Below, in pieces: positions 52,755-61,096 of a stretch of 64,000 nt of DNA; within the stretch, counting starts at the first letter, position 1, and every line of letters begins with the position of its first letter. Source of the DNA: Nonomuraea deserti (lineage in GTDB: Bacteria > Actinomycetota > Actinomycetes > Streptosporangiales > Streptosporangiaceae); contig NZ_SMKO01000005.1 in the NCBI RefSeq assembly GCF_004348685.1, forward strand, positions 62,001 through 126,000, read 5' to 3'. The notes under the pieces are model-generated. The model searched no databases, had not been told where the DNA came from, and saw only the letters and a program-made list of their open reading frames with translations. The position numbers and the translations under genes are program-made.

Positions 52755-53240
52755 TTACGCCTTTCCGTCCTGCGGATAGGCGATCCGGGTCAGCAGCTCC
52801 TTCAACTGCTCGGCCTCGCCGGGCTCCAGATCGGCGACCAGGCGCTCGGCCGACGGCTCCGCAGCCACATGGGCGGCGTCGAAAAGCTCGACGCCCTGCG
52901 GCGTGATCTCCACCGCCCGCACCCGACGGTCGCCCGGGACCGCCTTGCGTACGGCCAGCCCCTTGCGCTCCAGGTCGTCCACGACCCGCATGATCCCGGC
53001 CTTGTCCGACCCGGTCGCCGCCGCCAGGTCGCGCTGCACCGTGGGCCCGCGGTTCATCAGCACGATCAGCACGGCGAAATGCCGCAACTCGATGCCGAGC
53101 GGTCGGAGCGCCTCCGACATCACCGTGCCCGCACGCCAGTGCGCCTGGCGCAGGAGCAAGCCGAGAGCGAAAGGTGAGGCGTCCCCGGGGCGGTCGGTCG
53201 CGCGCGGGGTGGAGGCACTGTGAGGAATGTCGGCGGTCAT
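52755..53240 (-). CDS. MarR-family transcriptional regulator
   Basis: The 161-aa protein has the MarR winged-helix layout: LGIELRHFAVLIVLMNRGPTVQRDLAAATGSDKAGIMRVVDDLERKGLAVRKAVPGDRRVRAVEITPQG (split over residues about 48-118) with the DDLE...G...R...D.R wing. Flanking helices allow dimerisation. It probably represses itself and the co-directional nitroreductase downstream, being released by a phenolic or electrophilic ligand. Shared GGTATCAA elements lie upstream of both genes. The start at 53240 is consistent with the dyad at 53258-53279. Confidence 0.9.
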   Translation of the reverse strand: MTADIPHSASTPRATDRPGDASPFALGLLLRQAHWRAGTVMSEALRPLGIELRHFAVLIVLMNRGPTVQRDLAAATGSDKAGIMRVVDDLERKGLAVRKAVPGDRRVRAVEITPQGVELFDAAHVAAEPSAERLVADLEPGEAEQLKELLTRIAYPQDGKA

Positions 53241-53257
53241 GGCACCATGGTACCGAC

Positions 53258-53279
53258 TACCGTCTCAACAGAAACGGTA
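53258..53279. promoter_or_regulatory. Inverted repeat TACCGT-N10-ACGGTA upstream of marR gene
   Basis: The 6-bp arms at 53258-53263 and 53274-53279 lie 18 bp before the MarR start. GGTATCAA overlaps the right arm and is shared with the nitroreductase promoter, consistent with autoregulation. Confidence 0.5.
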
Positions 53280-53383
53280 TCAATCGAGATGAAGAGCGGT
53301 CCGGTGAACGCTCGGCCGCTGACCGGAACGCTCCATGACCACCGACGCGGCACCTCACTGGCGCCCGGGCGAGCGCGCCGCCG

Positions 53384-54127
53384 TCACCAGGCCACGGGGC
53401 CGAGGCGATCGACGAAGATCCCGGTCGGTCCGTCGGGCCCGATCGTCGCGAGCCTGACGATCGAGTCGGTGCCCTCGGTAACCGTCAGTTCGCCGGTGTG
53501 ACGGTTCATGTCGGTGGCGGCGAACTTGTGGTTGGCGACCTCTCCGGGCGTGGCGACGTTGAACTTGATCTCCGGGAGCGCCTGGGCGTACCGGACGGTG
53601 ATCATGTTCAGTGCCGCCTTCGACGAGCTGTAGGCGAGCTCGTGCATCTTCGAGACGGGCTGCTCCGGGTCGGTCACGACCGCGAACGAGCCGCCGCCGC
53701 TGGACACCATCACCACCCGCGGATGGTCCGCCGCCCTCAGCAGGGGGAGGAACGCGTGCGTGACCCTGATCGGGCCGTACACGTTGGTGTCGTAGACGGA
53801 ATGAATCTCCTCGGCTGTCGCGTCCGCCGGCGCGACGATCCTTCCCGGCGCGCCGGCGTTGTTGATCAGCACGTCCAGCCGGTCGGTGTGCTTCTGGACG
53901 AGCCGTACGGCGTCGGCCACCGACGTGTCCGAGGTCACGTCCAGCGGGACCATGACCACGTTGGCGCCGCCGGCGATCAGCTTGGCGGCGGCCTCCCGCC
54001 CTCGCCCTTCGTCGCGCGAGCCGAGGAAGACCGTCCACCCCTGCTCCCCGAGCCGCCGGGCCGCTTCGAGACCGAGTCCCTTGTTGCCTCCGGTGATCAA
54101 CACCGAGGTCTGTTCCGTGTTCGTCAT
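53384..54127 (-). CDS. Short-chain dehydrogenase, ECF41-controlled
   Basis: The 247-aa SDR has the cofactor motif TGGNKGLG, NNAG in VLINNAGAPG, the catalytic serine region VMVSSGGGS, and Y-x-x-x-K in YSSSKAALN. It is an NAD(P)-dependent oxidoreductase of unknown substrate. It is divergent from the ECF sigma gene. The intervening DNA carries an ECF41-type promoter for each gene. The likely transcript start (about 54130) is almost at the ATG 54127, so the mRNA would be nearly leaderless. This fits the known habit of ECF41 sigma factors to control a neighbouring oxidoreductase gene. Confidence 0.9.
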   Translation of the reverse strand: MTNTEQTSVLITGGNKGLGLEAARRLGEQGWTVFLGSRDEGRGREAAAKLIAGGANVVMVPLDVTSDTSVADAVRLVQKHTDRLDVLINNAGAPGRIVAPADATAEEIHSVYDTNVYGPIRVTHAFLPLLRAADHPRVVMVSSGGGSFAVVTDPEQPVSKMHELAYSSSKAALNMITVRYAQALPEIKFNVATPGEVANHKFAATDMNRHTGELTVTEGTDSIVRLATIGPDGPTGIFVDRLGPVAW

Positions 54128-54136
54128 GCCCTCTGA

Positions 54137-54163
54137 GACGATATGGCCCGCGCGGCTGTGACA
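54137..54163 (-). promoter_or_regulatory. ECF41-type promoter for the SDR gene (TGTCACA-N16-CGTC)
   Basis: On the minus strand TGTCACA (54163-54157) is followed after exactly 16 bp by CGTC (54140-54137). This is the published ECF41 target motif. It points at the SDR start codon 10 bp downstream. Confidence 0.85.
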
Positions 54164-54187
54164 TGGGTGAGTGGCCTCAAGCTGCGA

Positions 54188-54214
54188 TGTCACAGCTCGG
54201 CTGGCTCTCTCGTC
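54188..54214 (+). promoter_or_regulatory. ECF41-type promoter for the sigma gene (TGTCACA-N16-CGTC)
   Basis: TGTCACA (54188-54194), a 16-bp spacer and CGTC (54211-54214) mirror the minus-strand promoter in the same gap. This implies positive autoregulation of the sigma factor. Confidence 0.85.
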
Positions 54215-54260
54215 TCATGTACGAGGCCCCATGCCGAAGCCGAACACGAAGTGGACTGGA

Positions 54261-55184
54261 ATGACGCGAGAACAGGAATTCGAAGAGCTGCGACCGCTGC
54301 TGTTCTCGATCTCTTACCGGATCCTGGGCAGCGTGACCGAGGCGGAGGATGCCGTACAGGAGACCTGGCTGCGCTACGCGACCGCCTCGTCGCAGCCGCG
54401 CTCCATCAAGGCCTTCCTCTCTGCGACGGTCACCAGGATCTCGATCGACGTGCTGCGTTCCGCCCGGGTCCGCCGGGAGGAGTACGTCGGGCCGTGGATC
54501 CCCGAACCGCTGCTCGCTGACCCCTACGACGACCCGGAACGCTCCGCGGAGCTGGCCGACTCGGTGTCGATGGCGGCGCTGCTCCTGCTGGAGCGGCTCA
54601 GCCCGCTCGAACGCGCCGTCTTCGTGCTCAGGGACGTGTTCAGGTTCGAGTTCGCGGAGGTCGCCACGGCAGTGGGCCGTTCGGAGGCGGCCTGCCGGCA
54701 ACTCGTGTCGCGGGCACGCCGTCACATGCAGGAGGGCCAGCCCCGGTTCGAGACCGACCGGAGAAAGCGCGAGGAGCTCGCCGGACGCTTCTTCGACGCG
54801 CTCAAGGAAGGGGACGTCGGCAGGCTGCGCGAGCTGCTCGCCGCCGACGTTCAGCTCGTCAACGACGGCGGTGGCAAGATCGGGGGCCCGCGCCGCGTCG
54901 CCGGCATGGAGAAGGTCATCAGGGTGCTGGCCGCCGCCGTGCCGTCGTTCATGACCCAGGTCGGCGCCGTGGTGGAGTCGTGCGAGGTCAACGGTCAGCC
55001 GGGCGCGATCGTCCGCGACCGCGACGGCAAGATCATCACCGCCTGGACTCTCGACATCCTCGACGAACGCATCCAGACCATCCGCTCGTTGGTCAACCCG
55101 GACAAGCTCGGGCACCTGGGCCCCGTCGCGGACGCCGGCGCGATCGTCCGCGAACAGAAGCAGGCTCGCCGGCAATCGACGTGA
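54261..55184 (+). CDS. ECF41-family RNA polymerase sigma factor with SnoaL-like C-terminal domain
   Basis: The protein of about 307 aa has sigma region 2 (RILGSVTEAEDAVQETWLRY, residues about 18-75), the ECF41 linker signature GPWIPEPL, and region 4 (LERAVFVLRDVFRFEFAEVATAVGRSEAACRQLVSRAR, split, about 115-155). A SnoaL-like C-terminal extension (about 175-290) contains the ECF41 hallmark NPDKL. That extension replaces an anti-sigma factor and modulates activity. ATG 54261 matches the family start; ATG 54231 is possible. It is divergent from the SDR gene, with matching promoters on both sides. Confidence 0.92.
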   Translation: MTREQEFEELRPLLFSISYRILGSVTEAEDAVQETWLRYATASSQPRSIKAFLSATVTRISIDVLRSARVRREEYVGPWIPEPLLADPYDDPERSAELADSVSMAALLLLERLSPLERAVFVLRDVFRFEFAEVATAVGRSEAACRQLVSRARRHMQEGQPRFETDRRKREELAGRFFDALKEGDVGRLRELLAADVQLVNDGGGKIGGPRRVAGMEKVIRVLAAAVPSFMTQVGAVVESCEVNGQPGAIVRDRDGKIITAWTLDILDERIQTIRSLVNPDKLGHLGPVADAGAIVREQKQARRQST

Positions 55185-55626
55185 CGTCACGCGTCCGGCG
55201 ACCCTGACAGCTCGGCCGCCGAGATGCCCAGGGTGGCCGGGAACGCCGCGGCGGCAGGGGACGGCGCGAAACGACTCCAGACGAGGTGCTCCATACGGGC
55301 AGGGGCGTCGCGGAGCCGGAGTACGGGCAGGCCGGGGAGCTCGGAGACGGCGCTCACCTCGGCCGGCGGCGCCTGATCCCGCGCGCCGCCGGCGTCAGGC
55401 CGAGGACCTGGCCACCATGACGGCCCAGGCGATGTACAGGACGTCCACCACCGGCCGCGCCACCGCGCCGACCGGCCGCTCCAGCATCCGCGGCCGGTCG
55501 GGCCGCGCATGCCGCAGCGCGTCCACGCGAGACACTCCGCGAAGGCCCGGGGACCGAGAGAGCGGACGGCGGCCGGCACGAAGGCGTCCACACCGGACAC
55601 CCGCGCGGAGTACGCGGGGTGGCTGA
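55185..55626. other. 442-bp gap with probable decayed coding fragments
   Basis: No intact gene is seen. On the minus strand two short protein-like stretches occur in different frames: one ending near 55187 (ARMEHLVWSRFAPSPAAAAF), and one ending near 55395 (VVDVLYIAWAVMVARSSA). They look like C-terminal tails of lost genes, but I cannot assign families. Confidence 0.35.
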
Positions 55627-57760
55627 TCAGCGTGCTGCCGCCGCGTAGATCAGCCGGCCGTCCCGGTGGAAGGGCACCGGCGTGCCGTTGAGCACGACCT
55701 CGGCTGCGGCCGGTGCGGCGATCGCGATGGCCCGTGCCGGATCGACGCTCGCCGTCAACCCGCTGCCGTCGATGTGTACGGTGCCGTCCGCGCCGATCCG
55801 CACGGCCAGGTCCTTCACCGGCTCCGGCGACATGACCAGGATCGCGCCGTCACGCTCGATCGACGTGCCGTCGACCATCACGATCGACTGGCCCGCGGCG
55901 CCGGTCCGGGCGTAGAGCAGCTTCCCGTCGAAGGTGTACGACCCGAACGAGCGCGGTGCCCGCGTCGTCCATGATTTGTAGTACACCGCGTCGCCCCGCT
56001 CGCCGAGCCCCAGGCCCAGCGCGGTCGCCTGGTGCGTCGGGGTGGAGCCGACCGGGATGCGCTCCACCGTCACGGAAGGGCCCGCCGCTCCACTTGACGG
56101 CAGCAGGAGGGTGTCGAAGGTCGTCCTGCCCGCGGCAGTCTTGACGTAGGACGCGTACTCGGCGCTCTCCACCCGGTACATCGCCGGCGCGTAATGGCCG
56201 TCCCTCAACGAGGCGGAGACCTTGCCCGGGTCGGCGGGCACGACGCTGATGTTCGCGCCGTCGCCGAAGGCCGTGGTCGCCGCCTTCCGCCCCGACCCGA
56301 GGGAGGGGCTCGCCGCCGAGGCGAAGTGCCAGTTCTGCTCGTAGCGGTGCGCCGCGCCGTCCGCCGGCTTCAACCGGTCGGAGACCACCCAAAGGCCCGA
56401 GGACAGCGACAGGACGGACCTTTCGTGCAGCGCCCCCTGGGAGGCTTCGGTGCGCGCGCCGATCAGGTCGAAAACCGGGTTGGTGACCATGTGGGTGATC
56501 GCCCCGGCGGCCGTCGAGTCCTGCGCCCGGTTGTCGATCTCTATGGTGTTGTGCGCCTCCGTGCTCTTCCGCAGCCACTGCGCGCGCGGGTCCGAGCTGT
56601 AGTTGAACGTCCCCATGTCGGGCAGCAGCGGCCTGCCGAACGCGTAGGCGGTGATCCCCAGCTCATCCGCATGGCTGTGGTTGCCGCGATCCGCGTTGAG
56701 CCGCAGGTAGGAATCCTCGGCCGTCCAGCCGGACCTGGACACCGCCACCCGGGTGTCGGGATACAGCGACGAGGTGTGCCCTGGCTCCTGCCCCGAGGCG
56801 CCGGAGGTGCCGACATGGATCAGCTCCTCGTCGCCGAGCAGCTCTCCCAGCCTCCTGAGGGTCGAGCGCAGGTCCTGGGGCTCGCTGTCGCCGTACACGG
56901 GGCCCTGGCCGTTCGGGAAGGTCTGGTCCATGAGGAAACGGGCCAGCTCGCGGAGCTTGGCCTTGGTCGTGGCGCTGAACTCGATCCCGTGCTCCCCCAT
57001 GAACAGCGCGATGCCCACGTACCGGGAGGCGTAGGCGCGGGCGTACCCGTCCGTCGCCTCCCAGTAGCCCCCGTCGGGATACGTGGAGTCGTGGAGCTGT
57101 CCCTCCAGAAAGGCGACCGCGTTGGCGCGCCACTTCGGCGCCCTGACGAACTCCGGGAAGTACACGGCGGTGTGCAGCAGCGCGACCTTCTGGGTCTGCT
57201 TCCAGTTGGGGGCGCCCTGCACGCTCTCCTCGAGGTGCACACCGGATCTGTTCAGCGCCTTGAGGATCTCGGTGTTGGCCTCGGGCGTCAGCGACGGGCT
57301 GCCGCGCAGGATCTCGCAGGAAGAAACCGGTCCGGCCACCGGTGACGCTGCTCGTCACGTCGGCCGTGACCGTCGTCTCTCCCGGGCCGACCGTCAGCGT
57401 CGTGACGTAGACCTCGCCGCTGTCCAGCGTCCAGATGTGGTCGGGTGTCAGCTCCAGGACTCCCGGCCAGGCGGTGTGCGAGAAGCGGCCAGCCGACGCG
57501 GCCGGGCGCGCGCGGTAGTAGTCGAGCAGCCTCCGCTCGGCCAGGCCGTAGTCGCCGTTCTCGACGGCGCTCCGCACGCTGTCGAGGCCCGCGTGGTCGT
57601 AGGAGAACCGCGGCCCCACTTCCCAGGCGCCGTCGCTCCACCTGCCGAAGAACTCCACATCCGACAGGGAGTCCGCGGCGGCCTGCGGACCCAGCACGAG
57701 CAGCGGAGCGGCCAGCGTCAACGCGGCGAACGTCCTGGTCCAGGACCTGTGGAGAGACAC
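55627..57760 (-). pseudogene. Heparinase II/III-like polysaccharide lyase, broken by deletion and frameshift
   Basis: The N-terminal part (57760 to about 57330) has a signal peptide and a beta-rich start (SDVEFFGRWSDGAWEVGPRF, DHIWTLDSGEVYVTTLTV). The rest (about 57320 to 55627) is in another frame: SPSLTPEANTEILKALNRSG, WKQTQKVALLHTAVYFPEF, TYPDGGYWEATDGYARAY, NADRGNHSHADELGITAYA with the conserved NHSHAD, then a beta-sandwich. The family usually has a further helical stretch before LTPEANTEIL, so an internal deletion as well as the frameshift at about 57315-57345 is likely. The intact enzyme would be secreted and cleave an acidic polysaccharide. An ancestral role alongside the pectate-lyase island is possible. 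Confidence 0.78.
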
Positions 57761-57854
57761 GCTCGCCAGAGTAGGAGCACCCGGTATAGCGCGGGTATGT
57801 CGGTGATCTGAGCTTGGTCCCTTTCCCTCGTCGCCCGATGCCGGATGGTGGTGC

Positions 57855-58664
57855 CTACGCCTTGTGGACGACCCCGCACCACTGGTCGACCTCGGCCGGC
57901 AGGCTGCCGTCCCACTCCGGCTCGGGACGCCACCGCGAGCAGGAGACCCAGCCCGGCTCCACCACGTCGTAGCCCGCGAAGAACTCGGCGATCCGCTCGG
58001 GGGTGCGCAGCTTCAGCTTCGGCTGGGCGTCGATGTTCCACACCCGCACCGCCTCGGCCGTGGTCTCGCCGTTGACCGCGGTGGTGGTGTTGGCCACCGC
58101 CACGTAGCTCCCGGACGGCACCGCGGCCATCAGCTCGTCGATGATCCGCTGCAGCTCGTCGTCGTCGCTGATGAAGTGCATGATGCCGAGCAGCATGATC
58201 GCCACCGGCTGGGAGAAGTCCAGCGTCTTGGCCGCTTCGCGCAGGATGAAGGACGGGTCGCGCGCGTCGGCGTCGATGTAGGCGGTGGCGCCCTCCTCCG
58301 AACTGGTCAACAGGGCTCGCGCGTGCACCAGCACCAGCGGATCGTTGTCGACGTACACGACCCGCGATTCTGGAGCGATCTGCTGCGCGACCTCGTGCGT
58401 GTTGTCCTGGGTGGGCAGCCCGGTGCCGATGTCGAGGAACTGCCGGATGCCCGCTTCGGCGGCCAGAAAGCGGACGGCCCGGCCCAGGAACAGCCGGTCG
58501 GCCCGGGCGAGCTCGACCACCACCGGGAAGATCTTCTTGACCCGGTCACCGACCTCCCGATCCACGGGGAAATGATCCTTGCCGCCCAACCAGTAGTTCC
58601 AGATCCGTGCCGTGTGGGGCACGTGCGGCTGGAGTTTGTGTTCACTCAGGCTCTCGTCAGCCAT
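57855..58664 (-). CDS. SAM-dependent methyltransferase (DUF574 / Methyltransf_19 type)
   Basis: The 269-aa protein shows the actinobacterial DUF574 pattern: PHTARIWNYWLGGKDHFPVDREVG (residues about 15-38), the SAM loop FLDIGTGLPTQDNTHEVAQ, YVDNDPLVLVHARALL, DFSQPVAIMLLGIMHFI, and a C-terminal GWVSCSRWRPEPEW. These proteins are numerous in actinomycetes but their substrates are mostly unknown. ATG 58664 with AAAGGA upstream is chosen over the TTG at 58670. It is monocistronic, divergent from the FMN reductase gene. Confidence 0.9.
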   Translation of the reverse strand: MADESLSEHKLQPHVPHTARIWNYWLGGKDHFPVDREVGDRVKKIFPVVVELARADRLFLGRAVRFLAAEAGIRQFLDIGTGLPTQDNTHEVAQQIAPESRVVYVDNDPLVLVHARALLTSSEEGATAYIDADARDPSFILREAAKTLDFSQPVAIMLLGIMHFISDDDELQRIIDELMAAVPSGSYVAVANTTTAVNGETTAEAVRVWNIDAQPKLKLRTPERIAEFFAGYDVVEPGWVSCSRWRPEPEWDGSLPAEVDQWCGVVHKA

Positions 58665-58898
58665 GATCAATCCTTTTACGGGCCAGATAATGCCGGTGCC
58701 CAGTCTAGGCGGACTTCGGATCTTCGTGCGTGTCCGTGAGCGAGCCCGACAACGCCCGCGACGGCCGGGTCGCTCCGGTCATGGCTGGGGTACGACCCGC
58801 CGGAGTGCCGCCGGCCGGCTGCGGGACGGCGTGGTGCGGCGCGACATCGCGATCTCGCGGCCATCGCGTTCCCGCCGGGACCGTACGGGCGAGGAATT

Positions 58899-58917
58899 GC
58901 GGAGCATATCGCTCCGC
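58899..58917. promoter_or_regulatory. TetR-regulon operator 1 upstream of FMN reductase
   Basis: The 7-bp arms GCGGAGC and GCTCCGC flank ATATC. The arms match those of three other sites at 58935, 61021 and 61059, all next to genes of the same group. Confidence 0.7.
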
Positions 58918-58934
58918 ACTAGTGTGGCGCGTAA

Positions 58935-58953
58935 TCGGAGCGAGTCGCTCCGA
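58935..58953. promoter_or_regulatory. TetR-regulon operator 2 upstream of FMN reductase
   Basis: TCGGAGCGA and TCGCTCCGA form a perfect 9-1-9 dyad 36 bp after operator 1 and 36 bp before the FMN reductase ATG. Two sites 36 bp apart centre-to-centre suggest cooperative repression. Confidence 0.75.
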
Positions 58954-58989
58954 TAAATGGCGAGTCAGGACCGAAGGGAATGACGACTC

Positions 58990-59565
58990 ATGATCAATGT
59001 CGCGATCATCATCGGGAGCACGCGCCCCGGGCGTAATGGGGAGGCGGTGGCCCGCTGGCTCCACGATCTCGCCGCGGAACGCGACGACGCCCGCTTCGAA
59101 CTCGTGGACCTCAAGGACTTCGGCCTGCCGCACCTGGACGAGGCGATGCCGCCCGCGATGGGCCGCTACGACCTTCCCCACACCAGGAAATGGGCCGACA
59201 AGATCGCCTCCTTCGATGCGTACGTGTTCGTCACGCCCGAGTACAACCACTCCATCTCCGGCGCGTTGAAGGACGCCATCGACTTCCTCTATGGCGAGTG
59301 GCACAACAAGGCGGCCGGATTCGTCGGCTACGGGAGCCTGGGCGGAGCGCGGGCGGTGGAGCACCTGCGCCTGATCATGGGCGAGTTGAAGGTGGCCGGC
59401 GTCGGTTCTCAGGTCGCCCTGTTCCTGGGCAGCGACTTCGAGGACTTCAGCACGTTCAGGCCGGCGGCTCACCAGATGCGCGCCGCCACCGCCATGCTGG
59501 ACGAGGTCGTCGCCTGGGGCGGCGCGCTGAAGGCACTGCGCGCCGGCGCGCCGGCCCGTGCGTGA
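58990..59565 (+). CDS. NADPH-dependent FMN reductase family protein
   Basis: The 191-aa flavodoxin-like protein has the FMN phosphate loop GSTRPGRNG (9-17), the second flavin loop TPEYNHSISGALKDAIDFL (about 78-97) and the GSLGG segment. It reduces FMN, quinones or azo compounds with NADPH, giving protection from redox-active chemicals. Two copies of the CGGAGC dyad lie in its promoter, shared with the MFS/TetR pair downstream, so the three genes form one regulon for a toxic compound. The spacing to the convergent MFS gene is 44 bp. Confidence 0.9.
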   Translation: MINVAIIIGSTRPGRNGEAVARWLHDLAAERDDARFELVDLKDFGLPHLDEAMPPAMGRYDLPHTRKWADKIASFDAYVFVTPEYNHSISGALKDAIDFLYGEWHNKAAGFVGYGSLGGARAVEHLRLIMGELKVAGVGSQVALFLGSDFEDFSTFRPAAHQMRAATAMLDEVVAWGGALKALRAGAPARA

Positions 59566-59609
59566 CGGACGGCGTCCCCCGCCTGAGCGCCCTGCGCTCT
59601 CCCGGCCGG

Positions 59610-61010
59610 TCATCTCGCGCGGCCGAGCGGGTGATCGATCTCGTCGCGCGGGAGGCGGGCGAGCGTGACGGCCAGTACGGCGACCACCATGGGGACGATG
59701 CCCGCCACCAGGAAGATCCACTGGTTCCCCCAGGCGGCCGCCGCCGGCCCGGCCAGCGCCATGGACAGGGGAGCCGTGCTGAGCGAGACGAAGAAGTCGA
59801 GGCTGGAGACCCGGCCGAGCATGGCGGCCGGCACCCGGCGTTGCAGCAGTGTCCCCCAGATGACCATTGCGCCGGAGGTCAGGGCGCCGTGGACGAAGAG
59901 CGCGGCCATCATGATTGACAGCTGGCCGGTCGACCCGAGAGCGAGGAGCGGAAGGCAGCCCGCGGCCCAGGCCAGCAGCATGACCGACAGGTAGCGGCGG
60001 GGGAGGGGCAGCGCGGACATCGCGAACGACCCGACCACCCCGCCGAGGCCCCGGCAGGTGAGGGCGAGCGCGAACTCCTGCGGCCCGCCCATCCCCTGGT
60101 CGCGGACGACGAACGGCAGCAGGACCTGGACCGGCCCGTTGGTGAGCAGGACGAACGTGACGGCGAACGCGAGCGTCGCGATCAGCCACGGCGTCGAGAG
60201 CAGGTAGGCGAACCCGGCGCCGAGGTCGCCCACCGCCGACCGGACGTGACGACCTGCACGCGCCACGGGCCCTAGCGTCTCCGGCCCGGGTTCGGCGGTC
60301 GCGTGCGTTTCTGGTCCGGGGTCGGTGGTGGCGTTCGTCTCCGGCCCCCGTGCGCCGGCCTTGCGCGTCTCGAACCGGCGTATGCCGATCGCGCACGCCG
60401 CGGAGAGGAGATGCGCGCCGGCGATTCCCGCCAGGGCCATGCTCGGCGCGAAAAGGCTGATCAGCGCGCCGGCGGCGGCGGGACCGACCGCGTACATCAG
60501 CGTCGGTCTCAGCATGCTCTCGATCCCGTTGGCCGCGAGCAGGTCGTCGTCGGCGACCGCGGCGGGAACGAGCGCCGAGTAGGCGGGATAGAAGAATCCG
60601 TCCGCGATCCCGAGGACCGCGGCGACCGCGACCAGCTGTGCCGGAGTGAGCAGATCCATGGCTCCGGCGACCGCGGCCGAGCCGACGGCCACCGCCTTGG
60701 CGATCTGGGTGATCAGGATGATGCGCCGCCGGGACGAGCGGTCGGCGACGACGCCTCCCAGCAGGGCCGTCCCGACCAGTCCGAGGCCGCTCGCGGCGGC
60801 GATCAGGGAGAGCTCGGACGGGCCCGCCCCTATCGCGATCACCTGCCATGCCACCGTGACCGACCACATGCCGCTGCCGGCCAGGCTCAGGGCGAGCGAG
60901 GTCGCGAGGAGCCGGTAGTGACCCGTGCGGAACGGCCGGAGCGGCCGGGGGAGCCGGTCGCGCCGGGGTGCCGGCTCGCTGTCCTCGAGGTCGGATGTGC
61001 TGGTGGCCAT
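59610..61010 (-). CDS. MFS transporter, drug-efflux (enterobactin-exporter-like) type
   Basis: The 466-aa protein has 12 predicted helices in two halves separated by a long loop (about 205-250) with PGPET/TTDPGPET-type repeats. The first half has motif A-like GGVVADRSSRRRIILITQ, and the N-terminus has FRTGHYRLLATSLALSLAGSGMWSVTVAWQV, typical of EntS/MFS_3 proteins. It should export a small molecule using the proton gradient. ATG 61010 with AAGGGGG upstream is chosen. The divergent TetR gene and two shared operators in the 86-bp gap indicate substrate-inducible efflux. Confidence 0.9.
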   Translation of the reverse strand: MATSTSDLEDSEPAPRRDRLPRPLRPFRTGHYRLLATSLALSLAGSGMWSVTVAWQVIAIGAGPSELSLIAAASGLGLVGTALLGGVVADRSSRRRIILITQIAKAVAVGSAAVAGAMDLLTPAQLVAVAAVLGIADGFFYPAYSALVPAAVADDDLLAANGIESMLRPTLMYAVGPAAAGALISLFAPSMALAGIAGAHLLSAACAIGIRRFETRKAGARGPETNATTDPGPETHATAEPGPETLGPVARAGRHVRSAVGDLGAGFAYLLSTPWLIATLAFAVTFVLLTNGPVQVLLPFVVRDQGMGGPQEFALALTCRGLGGVVGSFAMSALPLPRRYLSVMLLAWAAGCLPLLALGSTGQLSIMMAALFVHGALTSGAMVIWGTLLQRRVPAAMLGRVSSLDFFVSLSTAPLSMALAGPAAAAWGNQWIFLVAGIVPMVVAVLAVTLARLPRDEIDHPLGRAR

Positions 61011-61020
61011 GGTGCCCCCT

Positions 61021-61049
61021 TCGATGCGGAGTGAATCGCTCCGCATCGA
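61021..61049. promoter_or_regulatory. TetR-regulon operator 3, between MFS and TetR genes
   Basis: Perfect 11-bp arms TCGATGCGGAG and CTCCGCATCGA flank a 7-bp centre. The core GCGGAG-N7-CTCCGC recurs at 61059 and the arms recur near the FMN reductase gene. Confidence 0.8.
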
Positions 61050-61058
61050 ACCATAAAC

Positions 61059-61077
61059 GCGGAGCGAACCACTCCGC
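61059..61077. promoter_or_regulatory. TetR-regulon operator 4, in front of the TetR gene
   Basis: GCGGAG-N7-CTCCGC lies 19 bp before the TetR ATG, consistent with autorepression. It has the same core as operator 3. Confidence 0.75.
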
Positions 61078-61096
61078 AAATGGGTAGAATGCCGCC

